From the NCBI RefSeq assembly GCF_024172185.1, contig NZ_JAMZEC010000001.1:8159001-8223000 (forward strand): 64,000 nucleotides of DNA, given 5' to 3'. How positions within the stretch are numbered: position 1 is the stretch's first letter; the number at the start of each line of letters is the position of its first letter. Below are positions 15,714 to 23,915 of this stretch, piece by piece. This stretch comes from Nonomuraea roseoviolacea subsp. carminata. GTDB lineage: Bacteria; Actinomycetota; Actinomycetes; Streptosporangiales; Streptosporangiaceae. The notes below the pieces were generated by a model. It did no database searches. It saw nothing but the letters and a program-made list of their open reading frames with translations, and was not told the origin of the DNA. Made by a program: the position numbers and the translations under genes.

Positions 15714-16527
15714 TCGACGCGTGAGCGTGCGCAAGACGTACAAGCTGTTCATCGGTGGAGCGTTCCCGCGCTCGGAGAGCGGGAGGTCCTACCCCGTGAC
15801 GAGGACGGAGCACGCCGCCAGGGCCTCGCGCAAGGACGCCCGCGACGCGGTGGTCGCCGCGCGCAAGGCGTTCCCCGGCTGGTCCGGCGCCACCGCCTAC
15901 AACCGCGGCCAGATCCTCTACCGCGTGGCCGAGATGCTGGAGGGCCGCCGCGCCCAGTTCGCCGACGAGCTCGGCGGCCCGCGCAAGCAGGCGCTGGAGC
16001 AGGTGGACGCCGCCGTGGACCGGCTCGTCTGGTACGCGGGCTGGTCCGACAAGATCGCCGCCGTGCGCGGCACGGCCAACCCGGTCGCGAGCCCGTACCT
16101 CAACCTGTCCTCGCCCGAGCCGGTCGGGGTGGTCGCGGTCGTCGCGCCCGCCGACCCGCTGCTGGGGCTGGTGTCGGCGGTCGCCCCCGTGATCGTCACC
16201 GGCAACACCTGCGTCGTGGTCGCCGCCGAACGGGCGCCGCTGCCCGCGATCACGTTCGCCGAGGTGCTGGCCACCTCCGACCTGCCGGGCGGCGTGGTCA
16301 ACATCCTCACCGGCCACCAGGCCGAGCTGGCGCCCTGGCTGGCCGCGCACATGGACGTCAACGGGCTCGACCTCACCGGCGTGACGACCCCCGAGCAGGC
16401 CCTGGCCTGCGAGCGGGCGGCCACCGAGAACTTCAAGCGCGTGCTCACCGCGGCCGAGGACCGGGGGACGAGACGCATGACCGCGTTCATGGAGACCAAG
16501 ACGGTCTGGCACCCCGCCGGGATCTGA
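15706..16527 (+). CDS. Half-length aldehyde dehydrogenase-like protein lacking the catalytic cysteine
   Basis: A 273-residue homologue of the N-terminal (cofactor) half of ALDH: TYKLFIGGAFPRSESGRSYPV, AARKAFPGWSGATAYNRGQILYR, DRLVWYAGWSDK, then EPVGVVAVVAPADPLLGLVSAVAPVIVTGNTCVVVA. It ends shortly after the region of the family glutamate, so the catalytic cysteine and substrate domain are absent. GELGG-like residues are also altered. It starts inside the end of the full-length ALDH gene and keeps a healthy reading frame, so it looks maintained and not simply truncated. A non-catalytic ALDH partner, as in two-domain ALDH16 proteins, is a plausible role. Confidence 0.75.
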   Translation: MSDRRVSVRKTYKLFIGGAFPRSESGRSYPVTRTEHAARASRKDARDAVVAARKAFPGWSGATAYNRGQILYRVAEMLEGRRAQFADELGGPRKQALEQVDAAVDRLVWYAGWSDKIAAVRGTANPVASPYLNLSSPEPVGVVAVVAPADPLLGLVSAVAPVIVTGNTCVVVAAERAPLPAITFAEVLATSDLPGGVVNILTGHQAELAPWLAAHMDVNGLDLTGVTTPEQALACERAATENFKRVLTAAEDRGTRRMTAFMETKTVWHPAGI

Positions 16528-16604
16528 TCGACCCCGCACCCGCAAGGACACGGCGCATGGGCCGTGGCCTCGGGTCACCCATCCCCGAATCTGGAGGAAC
16601 CCCC

Positions 16605-17546
16605 ATGGAACCCACCGGTGTTCTCGTCGTCGGGAGCATCACCGCGGACGTCACGGCGTTCAGCCGGCGGCTGCCGCGGCGCGGTGAGACCGTGCTCGGC
16701 GACGACTTCACCCTCGTCCTCGGCGGCAAGGGCGCGAACCAGGCCGTGGCCGCGGCGCACTCCGGCGCCCCCACCTGGATGGCCGCCTGCGTGGGCCGGG
16801 ACCCGTTCCGCGACATCGTGCTGTCCGGCCTGGAGGCCCACGGCGTCACGCTCAGCGAGGTCCGCACGGTCGAGGGCCGCACGGGCGTCGCCCACATCCG
16901 CGTGGACGCCTCGGGCGAGAACGACATCGTCATCACGCCGCTCGCCAACGCCTCCCTCGACGAGGCGATGGTCACGCAGAGCATCCAGCGGGTCCGCGAC
17001 CGGGTCGGCGTCCTGCTGCTGCAACTGGAGATCCGCACCGAGGTCGCCTGCCACGCGGCGCGGGAGGGCGCGGCGGCCGGGCTGACCGTGGTCCTCGACC
17101 CGGCGCCCGCCCAGGAGCTGCCGGACGACGTGTGGCCGCACCTCGACATCGTCACCCCCAACGAGAGCGAGGCCACCCTGCTGACCGGCGTCCAGGTCAC
17201 CGACCTGGAGTCGGCGGAGCGGGCGGCGGCCTGGTTCCTGGAGCGCGGCGTCCGCCACGCGATCATCACGCTGGGCTCCGGCGGCGCCCTGTCCGTGACC
17301 CGGGAGCGCACCCGCCACTTCCCCGCCTACGCCGTGACGCCCGTGGACACCACGGCGGCCGGCGACGCGTTCACCGGCTTCTTCGGCGGCGCCCTCGCCG
17401 CCGGGCTCGACGTGGACACCGCCACCCAGTACGGCATGGCGGCCGGCGCCCTGGCCACCACCAAGGCCGGGGCCAGCCCCTCGCTCCCCGGCCGGGACGA
17501 GGTCGAGCCGCTGGTCACCACCTCCATGGAAGGAGCCGCCCGATGA
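16605..17546 (+). CDS. rbsK: PfkB-family sugar kinase, ribokinase-like
   Basis: A 313-residue kinase that phosphorylates ribose or deoxyribose at O5. The ATG follows GGAGGA by 6 nt. The N-terminal PfkB signature region is LVLGGKGANQAVAAAHSGAPTWMAACVGRDPFRD and the C-terminal anion-hole signature DTTAAGDAFTGFFGGAL carries the catalytic aspartate. PNESEATLLTG is also typical. Its operon mate deoC acts only on deoxyribose 5-phosphate, so a deoxyribokinase activity is as likely as ribokinase. The stop overlaps rbsD. Confidence 0.88.
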   Translation: MEPTGVLVVGSITADVTAFSRRLPRRGETVLGDDFTLVLGGKGANQAVAAAHSGAPTWMAACVGRDPFRDIVLSGLEAHGVTLSEVRTVEGRTGVAHIRVDASGENDIVITPLANASLDEAMVTQSIQRVRDRVGVLLLQLEIRTEVACHAAREGAAAGLTVVLDPAPAQELPDDVWPHLDIVTPNESEATLLTGVQVTDLESAERAAAWFLERGVRHAIITLGSGGALSVTRERTRHFPAYAVTPVDTTAAGDAFTGFFGGALAAGLDVDTATQYGMAAGALATTKAGASPSLPGRDEVEPLVTTSMEGAAR

Positions 17547-17947
17547 GGCGCAACCAGGGAACCCTCAACGCCCAGCTCGCCCGCGTCATCTCCGAGCTCG
17601 GCCACACCGACACGCTCGTCGTCACCGACGCGGGCCTGCCCATCCCGCCCGGCGTGGAGCGCGTGGACCTCGCCGTCCGGGAGAACCTGCCGCGCTTCCT
17701 CGACCTGCTCGACGCGGTCCTCGACGAGGTGGCCGTGGAGGGCGTGCTCCTGTCGGAGGAGATCAAGCAGCACAGCCCCGACATGCTGGCGGCCATCGAG
17801 GAACGCTTCGAGCGGCTCGGCCTGGCTCCGGCGTTCGTGCCGCACACCGCGTTCAAGCAGGCCACCGCCGGCGCCAGGGCGGCCGTCCGCTCCGGCGAGT
17901 TCACCCCGTACGCCAACGTCCTGCTCACCGCGGGCGTCGTGTACTGA
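17543..17947 (+). CDS. rbsD: RbsD-family sugar mutarotase (D-ribose pyranase)
   Basis: A 134-residue RbsD/FucU protein that interconverts ring forms of the sugar before phosphorylation. Family blocks are LNAQLARVISELGHTDTLVVTDAGLPIP with the catalytic GH and D residues, VERVDLAVRENLPRFLDLLDAV, and the end GEFTPYANVLLTAGVVY with the conserved tyrosine-asparagine. The ATG overlaps the kinase stop by ATGA. Confidence 0.92.
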   Translation: MRRNQGTLNAQLARVISELGHTDTLVVTDAGLPIPPGVERVDLAVRENLPRFLDLLDAVLDEVAVEGVLLSEEIKQHSPDMLAAIEERFERLGLAPAFVPHTAFKQATAGARAAVRSGEFTPYANVLLTAGVVY

Positions 17948-17971
17948 CCGCGTACTGACAGGGAGCCTGGC

Positions 17972-19462
17972 ATGCATCTCCAGCTTGCCGATGTGCGCAA
18001 GTCCTTCGGCGACAACAGCGTCCTGCGGGGCGTCAGCTTCGACGTCGGTCCCGGCGAGGTCGTCGCGCTCGTGGGGGAGAACGGGGCGGGCAAGTCCACG
18101 CTCACCCGGGTGATCTCCGGCGCGCACCAGCCCGACTCCGGGCGGCTGCTCATCGACGGGACCCCGACGGTCCTCAAGGACCCGCAGGCCGCGATGGCCC
18201 AGGGCATCGAGGTCATCTACCAGGAGTTCCAGCAGAACCTGTTCCCGCACCTCAGCGTGGCCGAGAACATGTACGTGCTGGACCGCGAGCGTGTCTTCGG
18301 CCGCCTGTTCGTCTCCAAGCAGCGCATGGCCGCCGAGGCCGCGCGGGCGCTGCGCCGCCTCGGCATGGAGATCGACGTGCAGCGCCAGGTCGGCGAGCTG
18401 AGCGTGGCCGAGCGGCAGATGCTCGAGATCGCCAAGGCCATGACGCACGAACTACGGCTGATCATCCTCGACGAGCCCACCGCGGCGCTCGACGAGCAGG
18501 AGTCCGAGCAGCTCTTCGCCCAGGTGAACCGGCTGCGCGAGGCCGGCGTCTCGGTGATCTACATCAGTCACCGGCTGGACGAGGTCTTCGCCCTGTCGGA
18601 CCGCGTCGTCGTGCTGCGCGACGGCCGGGTCACCCTCGACGCCCCCACCGGGCAGCTCACCCCGGCCCGGGTGGTCACCGCGATGGTCGGCGACGCCGTG
18701 GACGACTTCTACCCCAAGGAGCGCAACGCCCGGGACGAGGTCGTGCTGGAGGTGCGCAACGGGAACGGCGCCCGCTTCCACGACATCGACCTCCAGGTCA
18801 GGGCCGGCGAGGTGGTCGGCATCGGCGGCGTGGTCGGCTGCGGGCGCAGCGACCTGCTGCGCGCGCTGTTCGGCCTGCAGCCGCTGACCGGGTCCGTGCG
18901 CGTGGGCGGCTCCGCCGTACGCGTGGCGAGCGTCGAGGACGCGATCGGCAGCCGGATCGCCTACCTGTCGCCCGACCGGCAGGCGGAGGGCCTGTGCATG
19001 GGCCAGTCGGTCGAGGCTAACGTGTCGCTGGCCTCGCTGCGCGAGCTCAGCACCGGCGGCGGTGTGGTCTCGCGCGGCAAGGAACGCGCGGCCACCGGCG
19101 CGGTCATCTCCGACCTGCGGGTGCGCGCCGCCTCCCCGTCCATCGCGGTCAGCTCGCTGTCCGGCGGCAACCAGCAGAAGGCGCTGTTCGCCAAGTGGGT
19201 GATGACCCGGCCGCGGGTGCTGCTCATGGACGAGCCGACCCGCGGCGTGGACGTCGGGGCCAAGACCGAGATCTACCGGATCATCAACCAGCTCACCGCC
19301 GACGGCGTCGCCGTCCTGCTGGTGAGCTCCGACCTGCCGGAACTCGTCGCCATGTCCGACCGCGTGGTCGTGATGCGCGAGGGACGGTTCGTCGCCGAGC
19401 TGACCGGCGACGGCCTCGACGAGCAGTCCATCCTCAAGCACGCACTGGTAGGTGCCGCATGA
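17972..19462 (+). CDS. rbsA: Sugar ABC transporter ATPase, RbsA-like (two ABC domains)
   Basis: A 496-residue duplicated ATPase of the CUT2 class. The first Walker A is GENGAGKST (35-43), with signature LSVAERQ and Walker B LIILDEPTAALDEQE. The second half has the degenerate P-loop GVVGCGRSD usual for RbsA, signature LSGGNQQKALFAKW and Walker B VLLMDEPTRGVDVGAK. It powers uptake through RbsC; its stop overlaps rbsC by ATGA. Confidence 0.92.
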   Translation: MHLQLADVRKSFGDNSVLRGVSFDVGPGEVVALVGENGAGKSTLTRVISGAHQPDSGRLLIDGTPTVLKDPQAAMAQGIEVIYQEFQQNLFPHLSVAENMYVLDRERVFGRLFVSKQRMAAEAARALRRLGMEIDVQRQVGELSVAERQMLEIAKAMTHELRLIILDEPTAALDEQESEQLFAQVNRLREAGVSVIYISHRLDEVFALSDRVVVLRDGRVTLDAPTGQLTPARVVTAMVGDAVDDFYPKERNARDEVVLEVRNGNGARFHDIDLQVRAGEVVGIGGVVGCGRSDLLRALFGLQPLTGSVRVGGSAVRVASVEDAIGSRIAYLSPDRQAEGLCMGQSVEANVSLASLRELSTGGGVVSRGKERAATGAVISDLRVRAASPSIAVSSLSGGNQQKALFAKWVMTRPRVLLMDEPTRGVDVGAKTEIYRIINQLTADGVAVLLVSSDLPELVAMSDRVVVMREGRFVAELTGDGLDEQSILKHALVGAA

Positions 19463-20457
19463 CCTCGAAACTCAAGACCGTCGCGGGCCGGCTGCGCGCG
19501 GTGTGGATGCTCCTCCTCGTCGGGGTCGTCCTCTCGGTGACCTCGCCGGTCTTCCTCACCCCGACGAACCTGCTCAACGTCGCGCTCGCCACCTCCGTGG
19601 CCGCGCTGCTGGCCGCCGGGCAGACGTATGTGATCATCCTCGCCGAGATCGACCTGTCGGTGGGCTCGGCGCTCGGCTTCTCCGCCGTCGTCACCGCCCT
19701 GACGCTCGGCCCGTACGGGCTGGTCCCCGCGCTGGCCGCGGGCCTGGCGACCGGCGCCGCCATCGGGCTGATCAACGGCCTCCTCGTGACCAGGACCAGG
19801 ATGCCGTCGTTCATCGCGACGCTGGCCACGATGTCGGTGTTCGCCGGGCTCACCCTGCACATCACCTCGGGCAACCCGATCCCGGTGACGGACTACGACT
19901 TCCAGGGGATCGGGCAGGCGAGGTTCGCGGGCGTGCCCGTCCCGGTGTGGATCATGCTGGTGGCGTTCGGCGTCTTCGGGTTCGTCCTGGCCCGCACCCG
20001 CTTCGGCCGCTACGTCTACGCCACCGGCGACAACGTCGAGGCCGCCCGGCTGTCCGGCATCAGGGTGCACCGCGTCAAGATCCTCGCCTTCGTCATCAGC
20101 GGCGTGCTGGCGTCCCTGGCCGGGTTCATCATCACCGCCCGGCTGTCCACGGCCCAGCCGACCGCCGGCGCCGGCCTGGAGCTGGACGCGATCGCGGCCG
20201 TCATCATCGGCGGCACCAGCCTGGCCGGCGGCCGCGGCACCCTGCTCGGCACCCTCGTCGGGGCGCTCGTCCTCGGCGTCATCGACAACGGGATGAACCT
20301 GCTCGACGTCTCCCCGTTCCTGCAGGACGTGGTGAAGGGCCTGGTCATCCTGCTGGCCGTCTTCCTCGACCGCAACGTGGACGTCCTGCGCCGGCTGCTG
20401 CCGCGCAGAGCCCCCGAGACCCCCGCCCGTACCCCCGAACTCGCCCAGCACATCTAG
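19459..20457 (+). CDS. rbsC: Sugar ABC transporter permease, RbsC-like
   Basis: A 332-residue polytopic CUT2 permease with roughly 8-10 hydrophobic segments. Family features are LAAGQTYVIILAEIDLSVGSALGFSAVV, NGLLVTRTRMPSFIATLATM, the FGRYVYATGDNVEAARLSGI coupling loop and ELDAIAAVIIGGTSLAGGRGT. The C-terminal 25 residues are a charged Pro-rich tail. The transporter specificity is not decidable from sequence; deoC and rbsK context suggests ribose or deoxyribose. Confidence 0.92.
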   Translation: MTSKLKTVAGRLRAVWMLLLVGVVLSVTSPVFLTPTNLLNVALATSVAALLAAGQTYVIILAEIDLSVGSALGFSAVVTALTLGPYGLVPALAAGLATGAAIGLINGLLVTRTRMPSFIATLATMSVFAGLTLHITSGNPIPVTDYDFQGIGQARFAGVPVPVWIMLVAFGVFGFVLARTRFGRYVYATGDNVEAARLSGIRVHRVKILAFVISGVLASLAGFIITARLSTAQPTAGAGLELDAIAAVIIGGTSLAGGRGTLLGTLVGALVLGVIDNGMNLLDVSPFLQDVVKGLVILLAVFLDRNVDVLRRLLPRRAPETPARTPELAQHI

Positions 20458-20481
20458 CCGGCACATCCCTAAGGAACAGAC

Positions 20482-21486
20482 ATGCGCACTCCCCGCAAGC
20501 TCGTCGCCGTCGCGCTCCTGGCCGCCGTCTCCCTGACCGCCTGCAGCCGCGGCGGCGAGGAGACGACCACGGGCGCCCCGCAGGCGTCCGGCAAGAAGGA
20601 CGCCACGATCATCATGAGCACGCTCGGCAACCCGTTCTTCATCAGCGTGAAGGACGGCGCCGAGGCGCAGGCCGCCAAGAGCGGCATCACCCTGAACGTG
20701 CAGAACGCCGACAACTCCGACGCCACCTTCCTCAACCAGGCGACGACCGCCATCTCCAAGCAGACCGGCATCCTCATCCTCGACCCGGTGGGCAGCCAGT
20801 CCGCGAGCAGCTCGGTCACCCAGGCGAACGCGGCGAGCATCCCCGTGATGGCCTTCGACCGCAAGCCGTCCGGCGGCAAGCTGGCCACGTTCGTCGGCTA
20901 CGACGCCGTCCAGGCGGGCAAGAACGCGGCCGACGCGCTGGCCGAGGCCGTCGGCGGCAAGGGCAAGGTCGTCGAGATCCAGGGCATCCTCGGCACCAAC
21001 GTCGCCCAGGACCGCAGCAAGGGCTTCCAGCAGCAGATCGCCACGCACCAGGACATCAAGGTCGTCGCCACGCAGGCGGCCGACTTCGACCGGGCCAAGG
21101 CCCTGAACGTGATGACGAACGTGCTGCAGGCCAACCCCGACATCGACGGCGTGTACGCGGCCAACGACGAGATGGCCATGGGCGTGCTGTCCGCGCTCAA
21201 GGCCCGCAACCTGGTGGGCAAGGTCAAGGTGGTCGGCAACGACGGCATCGCCGACGCCCTGGCCGCCGTCGCGGCGGGGGAGATGTACGCCACCAACGCC
21301 GAGTCGCCGTTCGCGCTCGGGCAGAAGGTGGTCTCGCTGGCCGGCGACGTCCTGGGCGGCAAGCAGGTGCAGGCCGACGAGACGCTGCAGGGCAAGCTGG
21401 TCACGAAGGACAACGTGAAGGAGTACGCGGACTACCTCGTCGGCCTCGGCGACAAGTCCGGCGTCCCGGACAGCCTCAAGAAGTAG
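20482..21486 (+). CDS. rbsB: Sugar ABC transporter substrate-binding lipoprotein, RbsB-like
   Basis: A 334-residue lipoprotein: MRTPRKLVAVALLAAVSLTAC gives a clear type II signal with lipobox LTAC (cysteine 21). The mature part is a Peripla_BP_4 sugar-binding protein: IIMSTLGNPFFISVKDGAEAQA, then ADNSDATFLNQATTAIS, VVEIQGILGTNVAQDRSKGF and YAANDEMAMGVLSALKA. It is the last gene of the operon, 24 nt after rbsC, which is unusual only in that it follows the permease; a strong hairpin begins 14 nt after its stop. Confidence 0.92.
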   Translation: MRTPRKLVAVALLAAVSLTACSRGGEETTTGAPQASGKKDATIIMSTLGNPFFISVKDGAEAQAAKSGITLNVQNADNSDATFLNQATTAISKQTGILILDPVGSQSASSSVTQANAASIPVMAFDRKPSGGKLATFVGYDAVQAGKNAADALAEAVGGKGKVVEIQGILGTNVAQDRSKGFQQQIATHQDIKVVATQAADFDRAKALNVMTNVLQANPDIDGVYAANDEMAMGVLSALKARNLVGKVKVVGNDGIADALAAVAAGEMYATNAESPFALGQKVVSLAGDVLGGKQVQADETLQGKLVTKDNVKEYADYLVGLGDKSGVPDSLKK

Positions 21487-21499
21487 CGGGCGGGCTTCC

Positions 21500-21546
21500 C
21501 CGGCGCCCGGCCGGAGCACTTTCGCGGTGCCCCGGCCGGGCGCCGG
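21500..21546 (+). terminator. Strong hairpin ending the (deoxy)ribose operon
   Basis: CCGGCGCCCGGCCGG (21500-21514) pairs perfectly with 21532-21546, and the stem continues inward with GCAC/GTGC (21516-21519 and 21527-21530). It separates rbsB from the convergent hydrolase gene, whose stop is 4 nt away. Confidence 0.85.
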
Positions 21547-21549
21547 CGT

Positions 21550-22485
21550 TCACGGGAGGGTCAGCACCTTGCGCAGCAGCTCGCCGAACTCGGCGGGGTG
21601 GGTGCTGAGGCCCGTGTGCCCGCCGGGGAAGTGGACGAGCTCCGTGCCGAACCGGTCGGCCAGGAACGCGGCCGGGCGGTAGGGCAGCTCGCCGCGCGAG
21701 TCGGCCCCGCCGGCGAGCACGAGCCGGTCCGACAGGGCCTCCAGCCGGTCGAGATCCGGGGTGTAGGCCATGAAGCTCGGCACGATGCGCCCGAGGAAGT
21801 ACGGCATGTTCGCCATCGTCCGCTCGACGCGCGCCCTCGCCTCCGGCGGCAGCTCGGCGATCGCCGCCCGCGGGTCGGCCGGCGGGCCGGCGGGTGGGTC
21901 GGCGGGCTCGGCGCCGGGCGGGACGGCGGGCCGGTTGGTGGGCTCGGGCTCGGCGCCGGGTGGGTCGGCGGGCTCGGCGCCGGGCCGCCTGAGGCCGGCG
22001 GCGAACACGGCCGCCGCGGGCATCAGCCCCTCCCGGCGGAAGGTGTCCTGGACGCGGGCGAGCATCGCGCGGTGCTCGGCGGCGTCCGGCAGCACCTCCA
22101 CGATCGGCGGCTCGTGCGCGACGACGCGCGCGATCCGCTCGGGACGGGTGGTGAGCAGGTGCAGCGCGACGATCGCCCCCGAACTGCAGGCGGCCACGCG
22201 GGCGGGCGCGTCCGGGGACAGCAGCTCCAGCAGCCACAACGCGTCGTCGGCGTGCCGCTCGACCCGCTGCGGCGCCTCCGGGTCGTCCAGGGGGCTGCCG
22301 GACATGCCGCGCGGGTCGTAGGAGACGACCGTGTAGTCGGCGGCCAGGTCGTCGGCGACGCTGTCGAAGGCCGCCGCGCCGCCCGTGCCGCCGGGGATGA
22401 GCAGCAGCAGCGGGCCGCTTCCGCGTACCTCGTAGCGCAGGGTGGCGCCGTCCACGCGCAGGCTGCCGATGGTGGGACTGGTCAT
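21550..22485 (-). CDS. Alpha/beta hydrolase with a Pro/Ala/Glu repeat insertion
   Basis: A 311-residue alpha/beta hydrolase. LRYEVRGSGPLLLLIPGGTGGAAAF holds the oxyanion loop, AACSSGAIVAL the nucleophile elbow (serine in CSSG), and PGGHTGLSTHPAEFGELL the catalytic histidine. Between about residues 165 and 205 lies a low-complexity insert made of repeats such as PGAEPADPP, PGAEPEPTNRP, PGAEPADPP, which interrupts the cap domain. Its start overlaps the stop of the upstream TetR gene by ATGA, so the two form an operon. The substrate is unknown. Confidence 0.82.
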   Translation of the reverse strand: MTSPTIGSLRVDGATLRYEVRGSGPLLLLIPGGTGGAAAFDSVADDLAADYTVVSYDPRGMSGSPLDDPEAPQRVERHADDALWLLELLSPDAPARVAACSSGAIVALHLLTTRPERIARVVAHEPPIVEVLPDAAEHRAMLARVQDTFRREGLMPAAAVFAAGLRRPGAEPADPPGAEPEPTNRPAVPPGAEPADPPAGPPADPRAAIAELPPEARARVERTMANMPYFLGRIVPSFMAYTPDLDRLEALSDRLVLAGGADSRGELPYRPAAFLADRFGTELVHFPGGHTGLSTHPAEFGELLRKVLTLP

Positions 22486-23075
22486 GCCGGGTCTCCTTCA
22501 CGGTGTGCGTGCCAGTTGTCCAGGAGGGCGTGCAGGGCGTCGAGGCAGCGCACCCAGGAGTCCTCGACCGGGCGCGCGTGCGCGAAGCCGCCCGCCGCTT
22601 CGAGGTTGATGAAGCCGTGGAGCATGCTGCGCATCATCCGGACGGCGTCGGTGAGGTCGGGCTCGTCCAGGTGGTAGGCGCGCAGCATGCTGTAGGTCAG
22701 CTCGATCGCGCGGCGCGGGCCGGGCGCCTCGGCCAGCAGCTCGGGGTCGATGCGCATCGGGATCTGCGTCGCGGTGTACCGGCCGGGATGCTCGTGGGCG
22801 TAGTCGCGGTAGGCGTTCGCGTACGCCACCAGCGCGTCCTTGCCGGCGCGCCCGGCGGTGGCCTCCGCGATGCGGATGGTCTTCTCGTCCGCTGCCAGCA
22901 GGGCGATCCGGCCGCGCAGGTCCTCGAGGTTGCGGACGTGCACGTACAGGCTGGCGTCCTTCACCCCGAGCCGGCGCGCCACCGCCGACATGGTCACGTG
23001 GTCGAGCCCGACCTCGTCCGCCAGCTCGGCGCCGGTGAGCGTCACCCGGTCCGCGGTCAGCCCGGCCCGTGCCAT
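22482..23075 (-). CDS. TetR-family regulator (TetR_C_13/WHG-type C-terminal domain)
   Basis: A 197-residue repressor. The ATG at 23075 has AGAGGG upstream and starts MARAGLTADRVTLTGAELAD; a further start 8 codons upstream would lie inside the operator. The helix-turn-helix is at about residues 20-60 (VTMSAVARRLGVKDASLYVHV). The C-terminal ligand domain shows PGRYTATQIPM and MLHGFINLEAAGGF, typical of the WHG group. It is translationally coupled to the hydrolase and preceded by a large palindrome, so it probably represses its own two-gene operon. Confidence 0.87.
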   Translation of the reverse strand: MARAGLTADRVTLTGAELADEVGLDHVTMSAVARRLGVKDASLYVHVRNLEDLRGRIALLAADEKTIRIAEATAGRAGKDALVAYANAYRDYAHEHPGRYTATQIPMRIDPELLAEAPGPRRAIELTYSMLRAYHLDEPDLTDAVRMMRSMLHGFINLEAAGGFAHARPVEDSWVRCLDALHALLDNWHAHREGDPA

Positions 23076-23088
23076 GCGTGCCCTCTTT

Positions 23089-23123
23089 CCTAGAGTCATT
23101 AGGAAGTAACTAATGAGGCTAGG
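23089..23123. promoter_or_regulatory. 35-bp palindromic operator of the TetR-hydrolase operon
   Basis: Core arms TCATTAG (23096-23102) and CTAATGA (23110-23116) flank 7 bp. Outer arms CCTAG (23089-23093) and CTAGG (23119-23123) extend the symmetry, with only the 2-bp joints not matching. It lies 13 bp upstream of the regulator's ATG. Confidence 0.7.
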
Positions 23124-23259
23124 TTATATCTCGGGCATCAAGGATGTGGCAAGCCCATTCGGGCGATGGGCGGACCCCCGTCGTCGGCGTCGCCGTCAGC
23201 ACCTTCCACCGCGCCCGGAAGGGTTTCTGGCATCATCCGCCCCCACGGTGTGGCCGCCG

Positions 23260-23367
23260 CTGGTGACGTACGGGCAGATGCGAGGCCTCGCCGCCGAGTT
23301 GCTGCCCGGCTCGGAGTACCGTCGGCACCTGCTGCTGCGCTACAGCGTCGTCTGGCGCGAGCCGTGA
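23260..23367 (+). pseudogene. C-terminal remnant of a class I SAM-dependent methyltransferase
   Basis: The frame ending at TGA 23365 translates RGLAAELLPGSEYRRHLLLRYSVVWREP. Actinobacterial methyltransferases often end LLPGARxRRHLLWRYSLVWxRP, so this is probably the last 30 residues of such a gene. Upstream sequence does not continue the domain: the Rossmann core is missing. The rest of 23124-23259 holds nothing I can identify. Confidence 0.4.
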
Positions 23368-23377
23368 AGCTGAGGGA

Positions 23378-23830
23378 TCAGGCGGGCCGGTCCTCGCCCG
23401 TGGCGGCGCGCAGGCTGCCGGCCAGGTCGGTGACCGCGGCGAGAAGCCGGTCGACCGGGGTGGCGGTGAGGTGCGCGACGGTCTCGTCGGCCAGCTCGCA
23501 CCACAGGGCCTTGAGCGGCCCGATGACGTCCCGCCCGGCGTCGGTCAGGGACACCACGACGGCGCGCGCGTCCTGCTCGGACGGATGCCGGGCCACCAGG
23601 CCGGCCGCCTCCAGCTTGCGCACCATGAGGGTGATGCTCGGCGGCTCGCACCCCGCCCCGACGGACAACTGCCGCTGGGTCTGCGGGCCGTCCGCGTCCA
23701 GCAGCAGCAGGACCGCCTCGTGCCCGGGGTGCAGGCCCAGCTCGGCCAGCTTGACCGCCGCGCGGGCCCGGTGCCGGATGCTGATCGTCCTGATCGCGCC
23801 GTTGAGGGCGTCGGCCTGCTCGAAGTCCAC
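23378..23830 (-). CDS. MarR-family regulator
   Basis: A 150-residue winged-helix protein. The GTG at 23830 follows GGAGAG; another GTG at 23869 is possible and would add 13 residues. The DNA-binding part is visible in GPQTQRQLSVGAGCEPPSITLMVRKLEAAGLVARHPSEQDARAVVVSLTDAG (residues about 45-98), with the wing DARAVVVSLT. It lies just downstream of, and reads in the same direction as, the serine hydrolase region but is closer to its own operator at 23863. Target unknown; self-regulation is likely. Confidence 0.85.
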   Translation of the reverse strand: MDFEQADALNGAIRTISIRHRARAAVKLAELGLHPGHEAVLLLLDADGPQTQRQLSVGAGCEPPSITLMVRKLEAAGLVARHPSEQDARAVVVSLTDAGRDVIGPLKALWCELADETVAHLTATPVDRLLAAVTDLAGSLRAATGEDRPA

Positions 23831-23862
23831 GTTGCTCTCCCGGGGTGCCCGCGCGTCCGTCG

Positions 23863-23883
23863 TCCGCACAACGCTTATGCGGA
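23863..23883. promoter_or_regulatory. MarR-type palindrome upstream of the MarR gene
   Basis: TCCGCA (23863-23868) and TGCGGA (23878-23883), spaced by 9 bp, in the short gap between the MarR gene and the serine hydrolase stop. Spacing suits a winged-helix dimer. Confidence 0.45.
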
Positions 23884-23915
23884 TAACACATTCCCACGGG
23901 AAACCCTACGCCAGG

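Noticed and set aside
19273..21519. A 748-codon open frame on the minus strand across rbsC and rbsB
   Set aside because: It mirrors the real plus-strand genes; its protein is Gly/Arg/Val-rich low-complexity, as expected opposite GC-rich codons.
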